64,000 nt of DNA from Neopestalotiopsis rosae (Eukaryota; Ascomycota; Sordariomycetes; Amphisphaeriales; Sporocadaceae), in the NCBI GenBank assembly GCA_023078685.1, contig JALGAS010000002.1, forward strand, positions 6,324,001 through 6,388,000, read 5' to 3'. Numbering within the stretch: the first letter of the stretch is position 1; each line of letters starts with the position of its first letter. The notes under the pieces were generated by a model. That model worked only from the letters and a program-made list of their open reading frames with translations. It was not told the origin of the DNA and did no database searches. The translations under genes were made by a program, and so were the position numbers. This document shows positions 1-10,782 of the stretch, one piece after another.

Positions 1-461
1 GATGTGCCTAAGTAAGTACCTCATAGCTACGGTCGAAAACTGACATACGATTGAGAACACATGCTGCTTGGAGTGGGTACGCACCAAGGTTTGATGACGT
101 GTGTTGTTGATCGTGGGGAATTGCTAGAGTGGATCGGAAGACGTAGCCGGGAGGGGGCAAAGAGCCAGTAGACTTTGCGACAATAGTTCGGCAGGTTGTC
201 CGGAGAGCCATAGAACCCGGCTACTCCAGTTCACTAAGCCAGTCGTTCTAGTCCAGAAGAGTGTGTGGCATCAGACTGTGGCTCTGTCTGAGTTTACCAG
301 AGTTCTATACTCAACAATACAGGATTCTAATTGTGATATCAGATGATATCCATCCGGGCGTAGTACATAATCATCTTGTCCCAGTAAATAAGAAAGCCTT
401 GCCTTGAATAAAAAGGCCCTCAGATGAAATAAGTTTGAACTCTATTGATGTAACCAAATTC
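1..461. other. gene-free left edge
   Basis: I see no recognisable gene here. The only longer open frame (minus strand, 8-211) resembles no family I know. The last ~150 bases are the presumed promoter and 5' UTR of the dioxygenase that follows. Confidence 0.5.
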
Positions 462-1448
462 ATGCCGCCACCCCTTCAAGCTAAAATGCCCAGCGCCACC
501 TCAGCCACAGACTTGTCCTTTACTCCTCTGCACAAGACCTTTGGAGCCGAAGTAAACGGAGTACAATGGCAGGTACCCTTCAGTCAATCTGTCATTGACG
601 AAATTCGGGCTGCTGTTCATAAGTATGGCGTGTTGGTGTTTCGGCGCGCTAGTCTCGACAACGACCAACACATTGCGTTTTCTCGACAGTTCGGAAATCT
701 AGATGATGTGAAAGCACACATCAAGGCCGGCAGGGCCATGCGCTTTCCAGAACAGCCAGAGATATTTGACGTTTCCAACCTGGATGAGAATGGCAACGTG
801 ATCACAGACGCAGATCCTATCCGTATGGCGTCCTCCAAAGGGAACAGTCTATGGCACGCCGATATGGCGTATAATCCCCAGAGATGTGCATATTCCCTTC
901 TCCGCGCCGTTGAGCTACCTCCTGCCGGAACTGGAGGAGAAACGGAGTATTTGGACTCGCGGAAAGCTTACGAAGACTTGCCCGACGATAAGAAACGTCA
1001 GATCGAGGCACTGGTGACCAACAATTCCCTTTTCCACAATCGCAAGCTGGCAGCTCCCGATATCTTTGCCAGTGTCGAACCACTCGACTCACCAATGTCT
1101 CGTCATCGGCTAGTCACACTGCACGAGGAATCGGGGCGGAAGAATCTCTACGTTACAACATACGCTCATCACTTTGACAATGAAACCATGGAAGAAAGCC
1201 AGCCGCTCATTGAGGAGCTCCTCGCTTGGGTTTCCAAGCCGGAATACAAATTGACGGTCCGATACGAGAACAACGGTGATCTTGTCATGTGGGACAACAG
1301 AGCCGTTCTGCATCGAGCAACGGGCGCTGGAAGCTATGGTAGCAAGTATAAGCGTGACATGCGAAGAACTACCGTGAAAGACGACGGGTCTTTTGGGTGG
1401 GGAGAAAACGGAGTTGGATGTTCCTGGCAAGCTGGTCTGTCCAAGTAG
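462..1448 (+). CDS. TauD/TfdA-family alpha-ketoglutarate dioxygenase
   Basis: A single-exon gene of 328 residues for a non-haem Fe(II)/2-oxoglutarate-dependent oxygenase of the TauD/TfdA family, which hydroxylates small acids, sulfonates or phenoxy acids with decarboxylation of 2-oxoglutarate. The iron triad is visible: His132 and Asp134 in WHADMAY and His284 in AVLHRATG, with a 2-oxoglutarate-binding Arg expected in the basic KYKRDMRRT stretch that follows. The length is normal for the family and no signal peptide is seen, so a cytosolic enzyme is likely. I start at the ATG at 462; the frame stays open upstream to a TTG at 435 but with no earlier ATG. A second ATG lies at 486. This is one of the intact members of the otherwise damaged catabolic cluster. 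The substrate cannot be told from sequence. Confidence 0.88.
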   Translation: MPPPLQAKMPSATSATDLSFTPLHKTFGAEVNGVQWQVPFSQSVIDEIRAAVHKYGVLVFRRASLDNDQHIAFSRQFGNLDDVKAHIKAGRAMRFPEQPEIFDVSNLDENGNVITDADPIRMASSKGNSLWHADMAYNPQRCAYSLLRAVELPPAGTGGETEYLDSRKAYEDLPDDKKRQIEALVTNNSLFHNRKLAAPDIFASVEPLDSPMSRHRLVTLHEESGRKNLYVTTYAHHFDNETMEESQPLIEELLAWVSKPEYKLTVRYENNGDLVMWDNRAVLHRATGAGSYGSKYKRDMRRTTVKDDGSFGWGENGVGCSWQAGLSK

Positions 1449-1698
1449 TGTCGATGCAGTCGAAACCGGCCAGTCGCTGTGGACGATCTAGGGGGCCGGC
1501 TTGTGTGGGGTATATTTTCCGTCCCGTCAGCAGACTGTCTTCCCAGGCTTTCAATCTTTGAACCCAAGTAGGTTACTTCCATAAAAATAGCGGAACTCTC
1601 AAGAGAATCGAGTGAATGAATCAGATAACGTGCACTCTCGTGGTCAAAGTAGCATCGCATTTTACTTCATTCTGTAACTAAATTGCTATACTTCATTC

Positions 1699-2576
1699 AT
1701 GTATTCGGCCAATACTAAGCATACTCTCCCTGGCCTCAGCCAGTCGGGAGATCACGATCAAGCAGAGCACCTCATCGCTGCAATGGAGAAACAGAAAGGC
1801 CCATTGTTGGGCGCCGCACTGACCATTCCGTCAACGATCATTGCGCAGATGCTTGGGACTATCGGTTATCATTTCGTATTGATCGATATGGAGCACTCAC
1901 CACTGTCTCCAGAAATTACGACACAGATGGTGCACAGCATTGTTGCCTCGTCTCGGGGCGCAACATTCCCCATTGTGCGTGTGCCATCTCACGGCGTGGA
2001 ATGGATCAAATGGGCGCTCGACAGCGGTGCAGCTGGCATCATTGTGCCCAAGGTCAATAATAAGAAGGAAGTTGACCAGATTATAAATAATGCCACTTAC
2101 CCCCCTCATGGTACCAGAAGCTTTGGTCCGGCCAGGGCTCCTTGGGGCTGCCACGGGGGCCACAGGGAGGCGTTATGGAGTACTTTCACAGGGCAAAAAA
2201 CGGTGAAGTCGCAATCTTCCCCATGATCGAGTCAAGGGAGGGCCTTGAGAATGCTGAGGACATCATATCAACAAGCGGTGTTTCTGGCGTGTTCATAGGC
2301 CCAATGGACCTGAGATTATCACTTGGTCTGTCTGGTCTTGATGGCACTGAACCGGTGTTTCTTGAAGCATTAGGAGAAATATGCGCGTTGGGTGAGAAGC
2401 ATGGAAAGTCTATCGGATCACTAGCCATGAGTCCGGAGGTTGTTCAGAAACGAACACAAGATGGCATGAAGTTCCTGGTGATTTCATCTGATGCCAGCAC
2501 GCTATCTGCTGGCCTTACTGCTCAACTGGAACAAGCTATGCAAGAAGACACAAAGACAAAAGGGCCTTCACTCTGA
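1699..2576 (+). pseudogene. HpcH/HpaI-family aldolase, frameshifted
   Basis: This encodes a class II pyruvate-type aldolase of the HpcH/HpaI family (4-hydroxy-2-oxo-acid / 2,4-dihydroxyhept-2-enedioate aldolase), which cleaves hydroxy-keto acids to pyruvate plus an aldehyde. The N-terminal half (1699 to about 2145) carries the family's FVLIDMEHSPLS and AAGIIVPKV segments. The C-terminal half (about 2145-2576) carries VAIFPMIESREGLEN and GVFIGPMDLR in another frame. The two parts abut with no splice signals. The conserved APWG-LP-GPQGGVMEYFH block is split between frames exactly at a TGGGG run near 2142-2147, which fits loss of one G. Read without correction the protein ends at 2226. All else looks like a full-length family member of ~290 residues. 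It is either a recent pseudogene or a base-calling error; neighbouring lesions favour the former. Confidence 0.85.
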
Positions 2577-2712
2577 ATGAGTTTCTATGTACCTTTCACG
2601 GCTCAGAGATAAAAAATCTTCCAAGGAGGTATTCATGATTTAGGCGTACTTTCTGGTTCATGAAATTCCCAATGATAATAATACTCGTCATATCGCACTG
2701 AAATGATGAGTA

Positions 2713-4337
2713 CTAGATTACAGCCCTCAGGTGCTTGAGTCCCAAGTCGTCGGCCAAGCGCGAGGTATTAACACATGCAGGGCTCAGTTGCGCAATGTCC
2801 GTAACGCCGAGCAGTCTGAGGGTGGTTTGGATCTCATCGCTCAATACTATCGAGTTGTTAGCATAATTGATCACAAATCGTAGCCGTCAGTCCCTACTCA
2901 CTTTCAATGGCGCGAAGCACACCATCGGTTCCATACGCGCTGAGTGCATACATAAAGCCACGACCGATACCGACTGCTTTCGCACCCAGGCACAGCGCCT
3001 TGACCACGTCGCTTCCCCGAGAAACTCCGCCGTCAACGTAAATATCTACTTTTTGTAGCACCCCAGGATACTTGATGTTGATTTCTAGCAGAGTCTGCAC
3101 GGAACTCGGAGCAAAGTCCAGTTGTCGTCCTCCATGATTGCTTAGATAGATCCCATCCACATCGTACTTAGTGGCTTCATGAGCATCTTGTGCTGACTGT
3201 ATGCCCTTGAGAATAATCGGTTTTGGTCCCCATAGTCTCCTGATCCACGGTATGTCACCCCATTCTAGCGTACTGCAGTGGACGCCTCACAAGGTTGGCG
3301 CTTCCTCGCCGGGCAGATGTTTGCCAGGCGGCTGCGCTTCAATGCCATCCCGGTACTCGGTGCTCATCTTGAGGCGGTCATCATCATCACGCTTTCCGAT
3401 GACGGGAGAGTCGACCGTGATGACCAATGCCTGAAAGTTCAGCGACCTCGCTCGCTTGATGAGGTGTTCCGCTTCCTCTTTGATCCTGGGCACGTAAAGC
3501 TGGAAAGCCAAGGCGCCTCCCCGCCCGAGCGGATCACTTTCAAAGCATTTCACAATTTCCTCATTTGGAATCGATGAATACGTGCAGACACATTGAGTGA
3601 TCGCCATGCGCCCGGCGGCGCGAGCTAGGCAGAGTTCTCCCTCGGGATTGCCGAGTTTGGCGGCAGCAGCAGGGGCGATGAAAATCGGTAGGCTGCTAGC
3701 AGACCCCATGACTTGACAGCGCATGGAGACGCTGCTGACGTTTCGCATTACTCGTGGATAGAAGCTGATGGTCTCCCAATGCACCTTATTGTTCTTGACC
3801 GAGGTCATACTCTCTGCACCGCTGGCAAAGTAGGTCAGAGCTCTCGCCGACAGCTTGGCCTCCGCCGCCGCTCGAATATCATCCAGAGACTGGCACACGC
3901 TCAGTGGCATTACACCATGGTCTTTTTCTGGTGCATAATGCGATTGACGCTTAGATGGTATGTCCGCTACATCATTTGTTTGCTGCGTAGCAACGGGACC
4001 GAGGTGTTTATCTGTTGAGCGTGAGCCAACATTTTACCTCTGCGTGAGACATCTCTCACCTCTAGGGAGCTCTTCCACGATTATGCTGGGCGCGTGGAAT
4101 AAGTTGTATTCTTCTGTTGCATCCTTCGCCCGACAGTCAGTTGCGTGAACGACCTGGGTTCTCTTTTGGTCGAATCAGAAGAGGCCGATTTCTCACCTGG
4201 CCAGCATATCTCAATATCTGCGCCGCACCACCGGGGTGATTATCGAGAAACTCGGTCACGTCATACACATAACCAGCAATGATCACCCAGCATGATTCTT
4301 TGCAGTTGTGTTTTGCAACCTCGGCCACTGTTAACAT
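2713..4337 (-). pseudogene. flavocytochrome b2-type 2-hydroxyacid dehydrogenase with internal TGA
   Basis: A four-exon gene for an FMN-dependent L-2-hydroxyacid (L-lactate) dehydrogenase of the cytochrome b2 type. Exons, in transcription order: 4337-4197, 4123-4060, 4011-2902, 2846-2713; total 483 codons. Residues 1-75 are a cytochrome b5 haem domain (HPGG, then the distal-side LFHAPS). The rest is the FMN TIM barrel with YFASGAE near its start and the catalytic YLSNHGGRQLD (His and Arg). The C-terminal exon has DEIQTTLRLLGV. A TGA interrupts codon 310 (3289-3287) just before the conserved EWGDIPW segment; the surrounding frame is undisturbed and the family usually has a residue there (a CGA to TGA change would fit). 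An in-frame 51-nt GT-AG span (donor at the TTG/TGA, acceptor at the CAG before GAGACTATGG) could skip the stop but would remove about 16 conserved residues. There is no convincing mitochondrial presequence. Confidence 0.88.
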
Positions 4338-5320
4338 ATTCGCGATGGTTTGAAGTGTAACTACTGATGATATTGGTAGATGTTTGTGCTCAAGGCTTCC
4401 TGCAGTGGCTCTTAATTGATTCTATTTATTCCCCACCTGTGCGTTACTTCATGTTCAGCTACACGAGCTTCCCCCTTGCACTGTACCATATCTCGGCTCT
4501 GGTATCATTCTCGACAAGTGATGTTGTGGCACACTGAGCTTGTATTCAAATGGCTTGGCGCTGATAAAACTTTCGTATCAATGCCATTCTTAACTCTCAG
4601 CTATCGTCATTGTACCATGTGTCGGATCCAAAAATCCCCAGCGTGTCATAGTAGAACTCCGGCTAAATTATCCGGCCGTCTCATCCACGAAAACGTGATG
4701 CCCCATCCACTTACTGCACTGGGGCATTCACCCAACGCACTGCGCCATTATCGCATTTCCATCATGTTGCGCCCATTGTAATGCACTATCACGATTATAC
4801 AATCATTGCGCCAGGCTCTGCCTCCGGTGCATAATTCTTCTTAATCAAGATCGTTCAACATGGACCAATCTTGTTCTTATAAAAAATGATTATTAATATA
4901 TATATAAAAAAGTGCAATACTCCAATGCGATAGGTGGTGCTGTATGATAGGCGTGATGCGAAGGGACGGCAGGACGCTGCAATTTAATAGCTGCGGTATT
5001 GTACGATAGGTGGTACATTGGGTGCAGTGCAGTGCTATAGGGGCAAGTGTAGTGGGTGCAGGTAGTGCAATCCACTGATTGCGGTACGTAATGCGCTATT
5101 CGGGACTTGGGCGTGCTGCTGGTGCCAGACTAACGGGGCGATGCTGCACGGTAGTGTTGAACAGTATCGTTGTATTACCGGTACAGAAGCAAAATAGACA
5201 AATCCCCATAGTCCGGTGACTTTATGCATACAAATTGATTTGCTCCAAGTTTCAATTTGAAAATAACACTGTTTATTCTAGAAACACTCTAGAACGCCAA
5301 TATAACCGAATCACTTAACA
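4338..5320. other. gene-free stretch with inverted, AT-centred repeat structure
   Basis: No coding gene is recognisable. Both halves are full of TGCACT/AGTGCA-like words in opposite orientation around an AT-only centre at 4885-4912. For example AATGCGATA at 4923-4931 is followed by text resembling the reverse complement of 4713-4755. This could be a worn hairpin-type element; the similarity is imperfect. Confidence 0.35.
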
Positions 5321-6697
5321 CTACCTGGATATTCCAGGAGCCTCAAAAAATTGCCATGGCATTGGAGTAACTACCAACAGAACGTGTACAGCGGTTAGTC
5401 GACGGACGTGCCTTCAACTGCTTTTAACCCAATCGGACTCACCTTCTACGTTCATTGGCATACTGGCAAAGAAAAACTCGTATTGTCCACGTTGTGCGCA
5501 GATATTCGAGAGCGCCTCCAAGTCCCAAAGCTCCCCAATCGGCAGACCCCACAATGGAATAAGGTTGACGTGATGATTCCACTCTGGACGTTGCGGCCAT
5601 ACCTCAAAGGCTGGGGCGTCGGAGGCGACGACGCTAAAATAGTGATCGTGCAAAAAGTCGGCCATTTCTTCGGATTGATCGACTCCGACAAAGTTGTGGG
5701 CATATTTTGCAACTTGAGTGAGCTTGAGCCTCTGATCCGGTGTCATCTTTTCGTACGTCTCGATCCACCCAGTTCTGATGAGCAGAATATCCCCGTATCG
5801 AAGTTCTACTCCCTGCGATTTTGCGCAGGCTGCGAGTTCCGCTGCAGCAATAGGGTGCCTGGTATTTGGATCGTAGTTCCCATTGACATGGCGCCAGTAG
5901 TCCAAGAGTACACCCCTTCCAACTAAACATAGTCTCAGCTGGTGTTTTAATTTCTCAATAGCAGCGTTCATTGGTTCTCAACACTTTGAATACATTAGAG
6001 GAACTAACCGATACCACTCTTGCACCAAGCATGTACACCAATGCGAGAGCTATCCAGAATGTCCTCTTTTGTTGTCTAATCTGGTTAGATTCCGAATGAT
6101 TGTTCGCTTGATCATACGTACGTTATTGTAATAAAGCCACTGCCCATTGTGCTCAACGCTCACCTAGCAAAGGTGAGTAATTTATCGATTGTGTTCTTAT
6201 AGTGACGGACACATACGTGGCGGAAGCCATCCCACTATGCCACTGTCAGTCTTGGACGGCTTTGTATGGGCTGATAACTTACCTGAGATCCACTTTGTGA
6301 ATTGAAACGGAGAATTTCGTCGTTGCCCGGCGGTCCCAGAGACTTGATTTCGTGGTGAAATGGTTCGCGCCCAAACAATGGCGGATTTGGCAAATGGGCG
6401 GGCCAGCTATACGTAGTCAATGCCAGCATTCGACACCTTGGAGAGGAACCAAGTACTTGAGGTTAATGACTTTGCCCTCAGCGATCAGCTTCGACGCTTC
6501 TGCGACTCGTTGCGGCGTGAGCATGTTCAATCGGCCCAGCTAGCCATGTCAGCACCCAGATGATCATGCTGAAAAGATTGTTCAGATCATACTTCGTCAT
6601 TCTCACCCCAAAACCATGCTGCGCCCTTTGGCGCCCCTGGTATTTCAGGCAGCTGGAACCGCTTTGGGAGGGAATCGGAATTCGGATCAAGTATCAT
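5321..6697 (-). CDS. cyclase-family (kynurenine formamidase-like) hydrolase, last splice site doubtful
   Basis: This encodes a putative metal-dependent hydrolase of the cyclase family (Pfam Cyclase), whose members open or form cyclic esters and amides, kynurenine formamidase being a relative. I read exons 6697-6593, 6539-6457, 6406-6283, 6234-6217 (only 18 nt), 6163-6118, 6065-6009 and 5922-5443, plus a last exon. Phases agree throughout. Recognisable blocks: WFWGENDELGRLNMLTP near the start, NPPLFGREPF, the metal-site WDGFRH, GIVGRGVLLDYW, DILLIRTGW and GLPIGELWDLEAL. The family-like ending (SYSNAMAIF, stop at 5343) is present in frame if the exon began at 5383, but the preceding bases are AC, not AG. 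The next AG (exon 5370-5321) gives a different tail. So the final acceptor seems to have been lost. About 318-320 residues; cytosolic. Intact until that point. Confidence 0.78.
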
Positions 6698-7194
6698 GCT
6701 TGGTTCCCAATGTGCAACCCAAAAACATGTGGCTCCTTGATGATACAATCATTGAGACATGACTTGATCTCTATTTGATTGTTTGAGTTCCCCTAGACGA
6801 TATATCACATGACATTGGCCAACTCATTCCATTGCATCATCATGCAATACGCAGCAGCATAGGCCGGGTACTCGCCGGAAATGTGAGCCGTCCAAATAAC
6901 AAAAGACCCACATGTCAGCTACACGCAGCTTGCTTCCTGGCTGTGATGACTATGTGGCTGATCGTTATTCAAATCTTGTACGCGATTTTCCAGAGCCTGA
7001 TCTCATCGAACCCTAAATGTGGTTGTCTTGTGATTTGATTTGACTGGTCTGGTTTCCGATCTACATGTTTATGGGCGCAAGTTCTTGGATGCAGTCCAAT
7101 TATTCGATAAGAAGTTCATTACGACGAATTATCATTCAATTGACTAGACAGCTACGAGATTGAAATATGAAAAGGTGTCCTGAGACCGCCAGGA
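6698..7194. other. intergenic, 3' side of monooxygenase gene and 5' side of cyclase gene
   Basis: No gene seen. It holds the presumed cyclase promoter and the 3' UTR of the monooxygenase. Confidence 0.5.
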
Positions 7195-9176
7195 TCAATA
7201 ATCATTATAACCTTCTTCGGGCGCATCAAAGTACCAAGTGGTGTCTAGGCCCGGCTCCTCCTTGGTAGAGAACCCAAGGCCAAGATACTGAAAGCGGTTC
7301 GGACTGCAATAGGTGTACTCGAAATCTTCGAAACGGATGTGCTGCATCGCATGGAACCAGTGTATCCGACTTCCAGGATGCAGAGCAACAATTGGCCCAT
7401 CGACCGTGCCATTCTTGAACCACGATCGACATGGAGTAGCCCAAGCTGTTCTCTTCATGAATTCAGCAACATGTTCGTTGAAATCCTGGACTGCCGCTGG
7501 TAATGGAGCAATCGCTTTGATGTTCTGAGTCTGGATCTTTTTCATCATGTTGATAATGTACTTGGTTGCATGTTCGATGATGGGAAGAACAGACCCATGT
7601 CCAACAGGGGAGTTGGGGCCCAGAAACACTGAATGTCCCGTTAAATCTTTAATTCTTTTGGTTTCCATGACTGTAGACTTACTGAAATAGTTTGGGAATC
7701 CAAGCGCGGCAGTTGACAAGTACGCTTCAGGCTTTTCTCGCCACTCCTCTTTGATGTCGCGTCCATCGCGCCCGATCAACTTGAATCGAGGACAAAAGCC
7801 AATATCGAAACCCGTCGCACAGATGATAGTGTCGACTTTCAGTTCTTCTCCTGTTTCCAAAACGATTCCATCTGGTGATACTCGGGCTATCTTGTCCGTC
7901 ACGACGCGCACATTATCTTCGGATAGCGCTTCCAGATAACCATTTCCAGGTGTCGGTCGTTTGCATCCGATGGCGAAATTCTGGGGCATCAAATGCTGCA
8001 ATAAGGATTCGTCCTTGATCTTGCTCTTCATCTCGTTGATGGAAAATTGTCTGGCCGTGGCCTGCTCCTCGCTTTCCGCGATGATCTATCAAAACAGAAT
8101 ACGATTTAGTGAGATCCTGTGAGGCGACGGAAGAGGACTCACGAATCGGAATCTTGTGTTCAACTCGCCTTCAATCTCCTTGCGGTATTGACGGTAGACT
8201 TCGGGGTTCTCCCTGAACTCTTTTTTCCGCTCCTCGGTAACTAGATAAGACATGATAAGCACAATTAAGTTTTCTCAGGAGTTGTTGTAGAAGCCTACAG
8301 GCGAAGTTGGCGCCTCCAGGACCCGCGTGACTTTGTGCAAACCCCGCCGTGATCCATGTTGGGCTGCGGACGAATGCAAATAAGGAGTTTACGACTGTAG
8401 GATTCGTCAGTACTATCTCTGTTGATCGCGATTTATAGTCTTACCAGGCTGAATTGACGGGATGATTTGGATGCCAGACGACCCCGATCCCAAGACTGCG
8501 ACGCGTTTCCCATCCACTGCGTGATCTGCGCTCCACGTCGCACTGTGGACGAGGTCGCCATTGAAGGAATGCAGCCCTGGAATATCTGGCCACTTCCAAT
8601 TATTGAGAATTCCACTCCCGTTGATCAGGATATGACACTGATCTTCTATAGTCTCGTCAGATTCCAGATCATGGATCTTGACTTTCCAAATTCCCTGCTC
8701 CTCATTCCACATCGCTTCAGAGACGCGATGGCGCAGCTTGGTGTACTTGTAGAGCTCGTACTTGTGCGCGATGCCCTGGAAGTACTGGAGAATCTCATTC
8801 CATGGGGAGTAACTGTTTAGATCAGCAATAATCCGCCTTTTGGGGCCGTTTCTTGACCCGTATTACTAGTGAGTCCACTCTGGATTTGGCTCCCAGGTGA
8901 ACTGGTAATTGTGGGACGGAATGTCGCAAGCGCACCCAGGATATCTGTATAGAGATCAGTATTCTTTCACTCCATCCTTTTAGTGTAGCGCAGTTCTCAC
9001 CAGTTCTCAAACCAGGTTCCTCCAACATTAGCATTCTTTTCATAGATGGCTAGCTCATAATTCTTCATGTGCAATTCCATGTGACGAGCTATGTTCAAGC
9101 CGCTTGCACCTGCTCCCACGACTATAACACGTATTGGCCTGGGGTGGCCCAGAGGCTCCTCGGTGACTTCATACAT
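7195..9176 (-). pseudogene. Baeyer-Villiger-type flavin monooxygenase with stop at first splice junction
   Basis: A seven-exon gene for an FAD/NADPH monooxygenase. Exons, in order: 9176-9001, 8944-8867, 8812-8445, 8394-8299, 8240-8143, 8085-7683, 7628-7195; total 551 codons. The FAD-binding GAGASG is near residue 23, CACDIPSHNYQFTWEPNPEW follows, the Baeyer-Villiger fingerprint FNGDLVHSATW matches FxGxxxHxxxW, the NADPH-binding GSGSSG comes next, then ICATGFD and FPNYFMFLGPNSPVGHG. Phases of all seven exons agree. Exon 1 ends GAG AAC TG and exon 2 begins A TAT CCT, so the spliced message reads TGA at codon 59 where relatives have Arg before YPGC (CG|A would give it). No other AG in the intron gives both the right frame and a reasonable length. 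Members insert oxygen next to a ketone to make an ester or lactone. It diverges from the SDR gene across a 490-bp promoter region. I start at the ATG at 9176; a GTG precedes it. Confidence 0.87.
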
Positions 9177-9666
9177 CACGTTTTTACTGCCAAAATGCTG
9201 TCCAATATTGATTCACAGTAAATGGTATGAGCCAAGGTATCACCATTTATCATTATTCATTGTCAAGACACATTCACATTCATCACTGCTATCAATGCCG
9301 TACGGGCCATCTGTGCTGCGCTACGTAGCGATGCCGCGGGGAAGCTTGACCATGATTCACGTGATTCTCTTGGATATGGTAACATTACGGTCAAGATCTA
9401 CGGATGCGGGGGTTTGTAACACCTACCGGAAATTTGACCCGAAGTCTTTGCCCCAACATGTGTTCGGATAATACAGGGTTTGATGCGAGTTCTCCCGAAA
9501 TTGAGGTAGACAATTTCCGTGACCTATGTAGCGGCTACTGATTATGCTCGGATCACTCTCCGCCTATTTAGGAAGAGCGACACTGCGTGCCACGGATCAT
9601 GTTTGAACGGCGCCATTGAATTCCCTGCCGAGGGAAGTGATTGCGTCATTCTCGTTCATCTTATCA
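9177..9666. promoter_or_regulatory. shared divergent promoter of monooxygenase and SDR genes
   Basis: 490 bp between two divergent start codons, so it must hold both promoters. I see no distinctive long operator; a CCGCGG palindrome near 9331 is the sort of CGG/CCG triplet pair that Zn2Cys6 proteins bind, but this is only suggestive. Confidence 0.45.
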
Positions 9667-10493
9667 ATGACTAATCCCGGAAGACTTGAAGGCAAGGTGG
9701 CCATTGTCACCGGCGGCGGAGCCGGCTTCGGCGTCGGAATCGTAGAGAAGTTTGTTCACGAAGGGGCAAAGGTCCTCATTGTGGATATTGTCGAGGATGA
9801 CGCGAAAAGAGTCGCTTCGAAACATCCCGAGGGGTCTTGCATTGCCGTCAAAGGCGATGTCTCCAGCGAGGGCGACTGGCAACACGCACTGGCTGTAGCG
9901 CTGGAGACTTTTGGCAAACTCGATGTCGTGGTCAACAATGCCGGCGTCACTTACCTGTCCGGCCCAAGCACGGAGACTCCAGAAGCCGACTTTGATCGCG
10001 TTGTGAAGGTCAATTTGAAATCGCACTTCTGGTCGAGCCGTGTTATCATCCCATATTTCAAGGATAGAAAGGAGGGCGGACTATTTATCAACATCTCCAG
10101 CATGTCCTCGCCACGACCTAGGCCCGGACTCATTTGGTATGGAGCTACGAAAGCTGGTGTTACGAACGCTAGCAAAGGTCTAGCACTCGAGTGGGCGAAA
10201 CACAACATTCGCTTTAATGTTATCCATCCTGTCGCCGGCGAGACGAACATGTAAGTAATTTCGGCCTGCCTTTCTTTCACGGGAGGTATAATGCTAAGTT
10301 TACATACAAGGTCCCATTTTTTCTCGGGGGTGAAGATTCTCCCGAAAGCCGAGCCAAAATGATGAGCACAATACCTTTGGGAAGATTTGCAATTCCCGCA
10401 GATATTGGAAATACGGCAGCATGGCTGGCCAGCGATGAAGCTAGCCTTCTCACAGGTGCCCGTATCGATGTCGACGGCGGAAGAGGAATATGA
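9667..10493 (+). pseudogene. short-chain dehydrogenase/reductase, frame lost at splice donor
   Basis: This encodes a classical SDR (NAD(P)-dependent oxidoreductase, about 255 residues). Exon 1 (9667-10250) has TGGGAGFG for the cofactor, NNAG, the Ser of ISSMSS and the catalytic YGATK. Exon 2 (10311-10493) begins VPFFLGGEDSPE and ends LTGARIDVDGGRGI, both typical. Exon 1 ends ...AAC AT|GTAAGT and exon 2 starts GTC, so splicing gives ATG TCC and a premature stop; 584 + 183 nt is one base short of a whole number of codons. An ancestral ATG|GTAAGT that lost one G would explain it. A donor at 10231 would restore frame but delete AGETNM and looks poor. The ATG at 9667 fits family N-termini; the frame opens earlier only at a TTG. 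Confidence 0.86.
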
Positions 10494-10782
10494 TGTACAA
10501 GACAATAATAGCTTACCGAATGTAGCCTATGTCTATGTGAACGATCTGTGGAAGAATCGTTTTGTCTCAATGTGTCTTGTTCCGGATATGCGTTGCCGAT
10601 GTCTTCTTTGCTAAGTCGAACACGTATATGATCCCGGTCACAGACTACGAACCTTATGAGGCACAGGAATTGAAGGTTAACATATAAATAGATTATTTTA
10701 GGCATAACTGCATGATTCCTTTCATGACCATACACTTGTCGCTTTTGTTCATCATTCAACTCTATTCCACGTGATCTTAACT

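Noticed and set aside
8..211. 67-codon frame at the left edge
   Set aside because: No recognisable feature and no splice partner visible.
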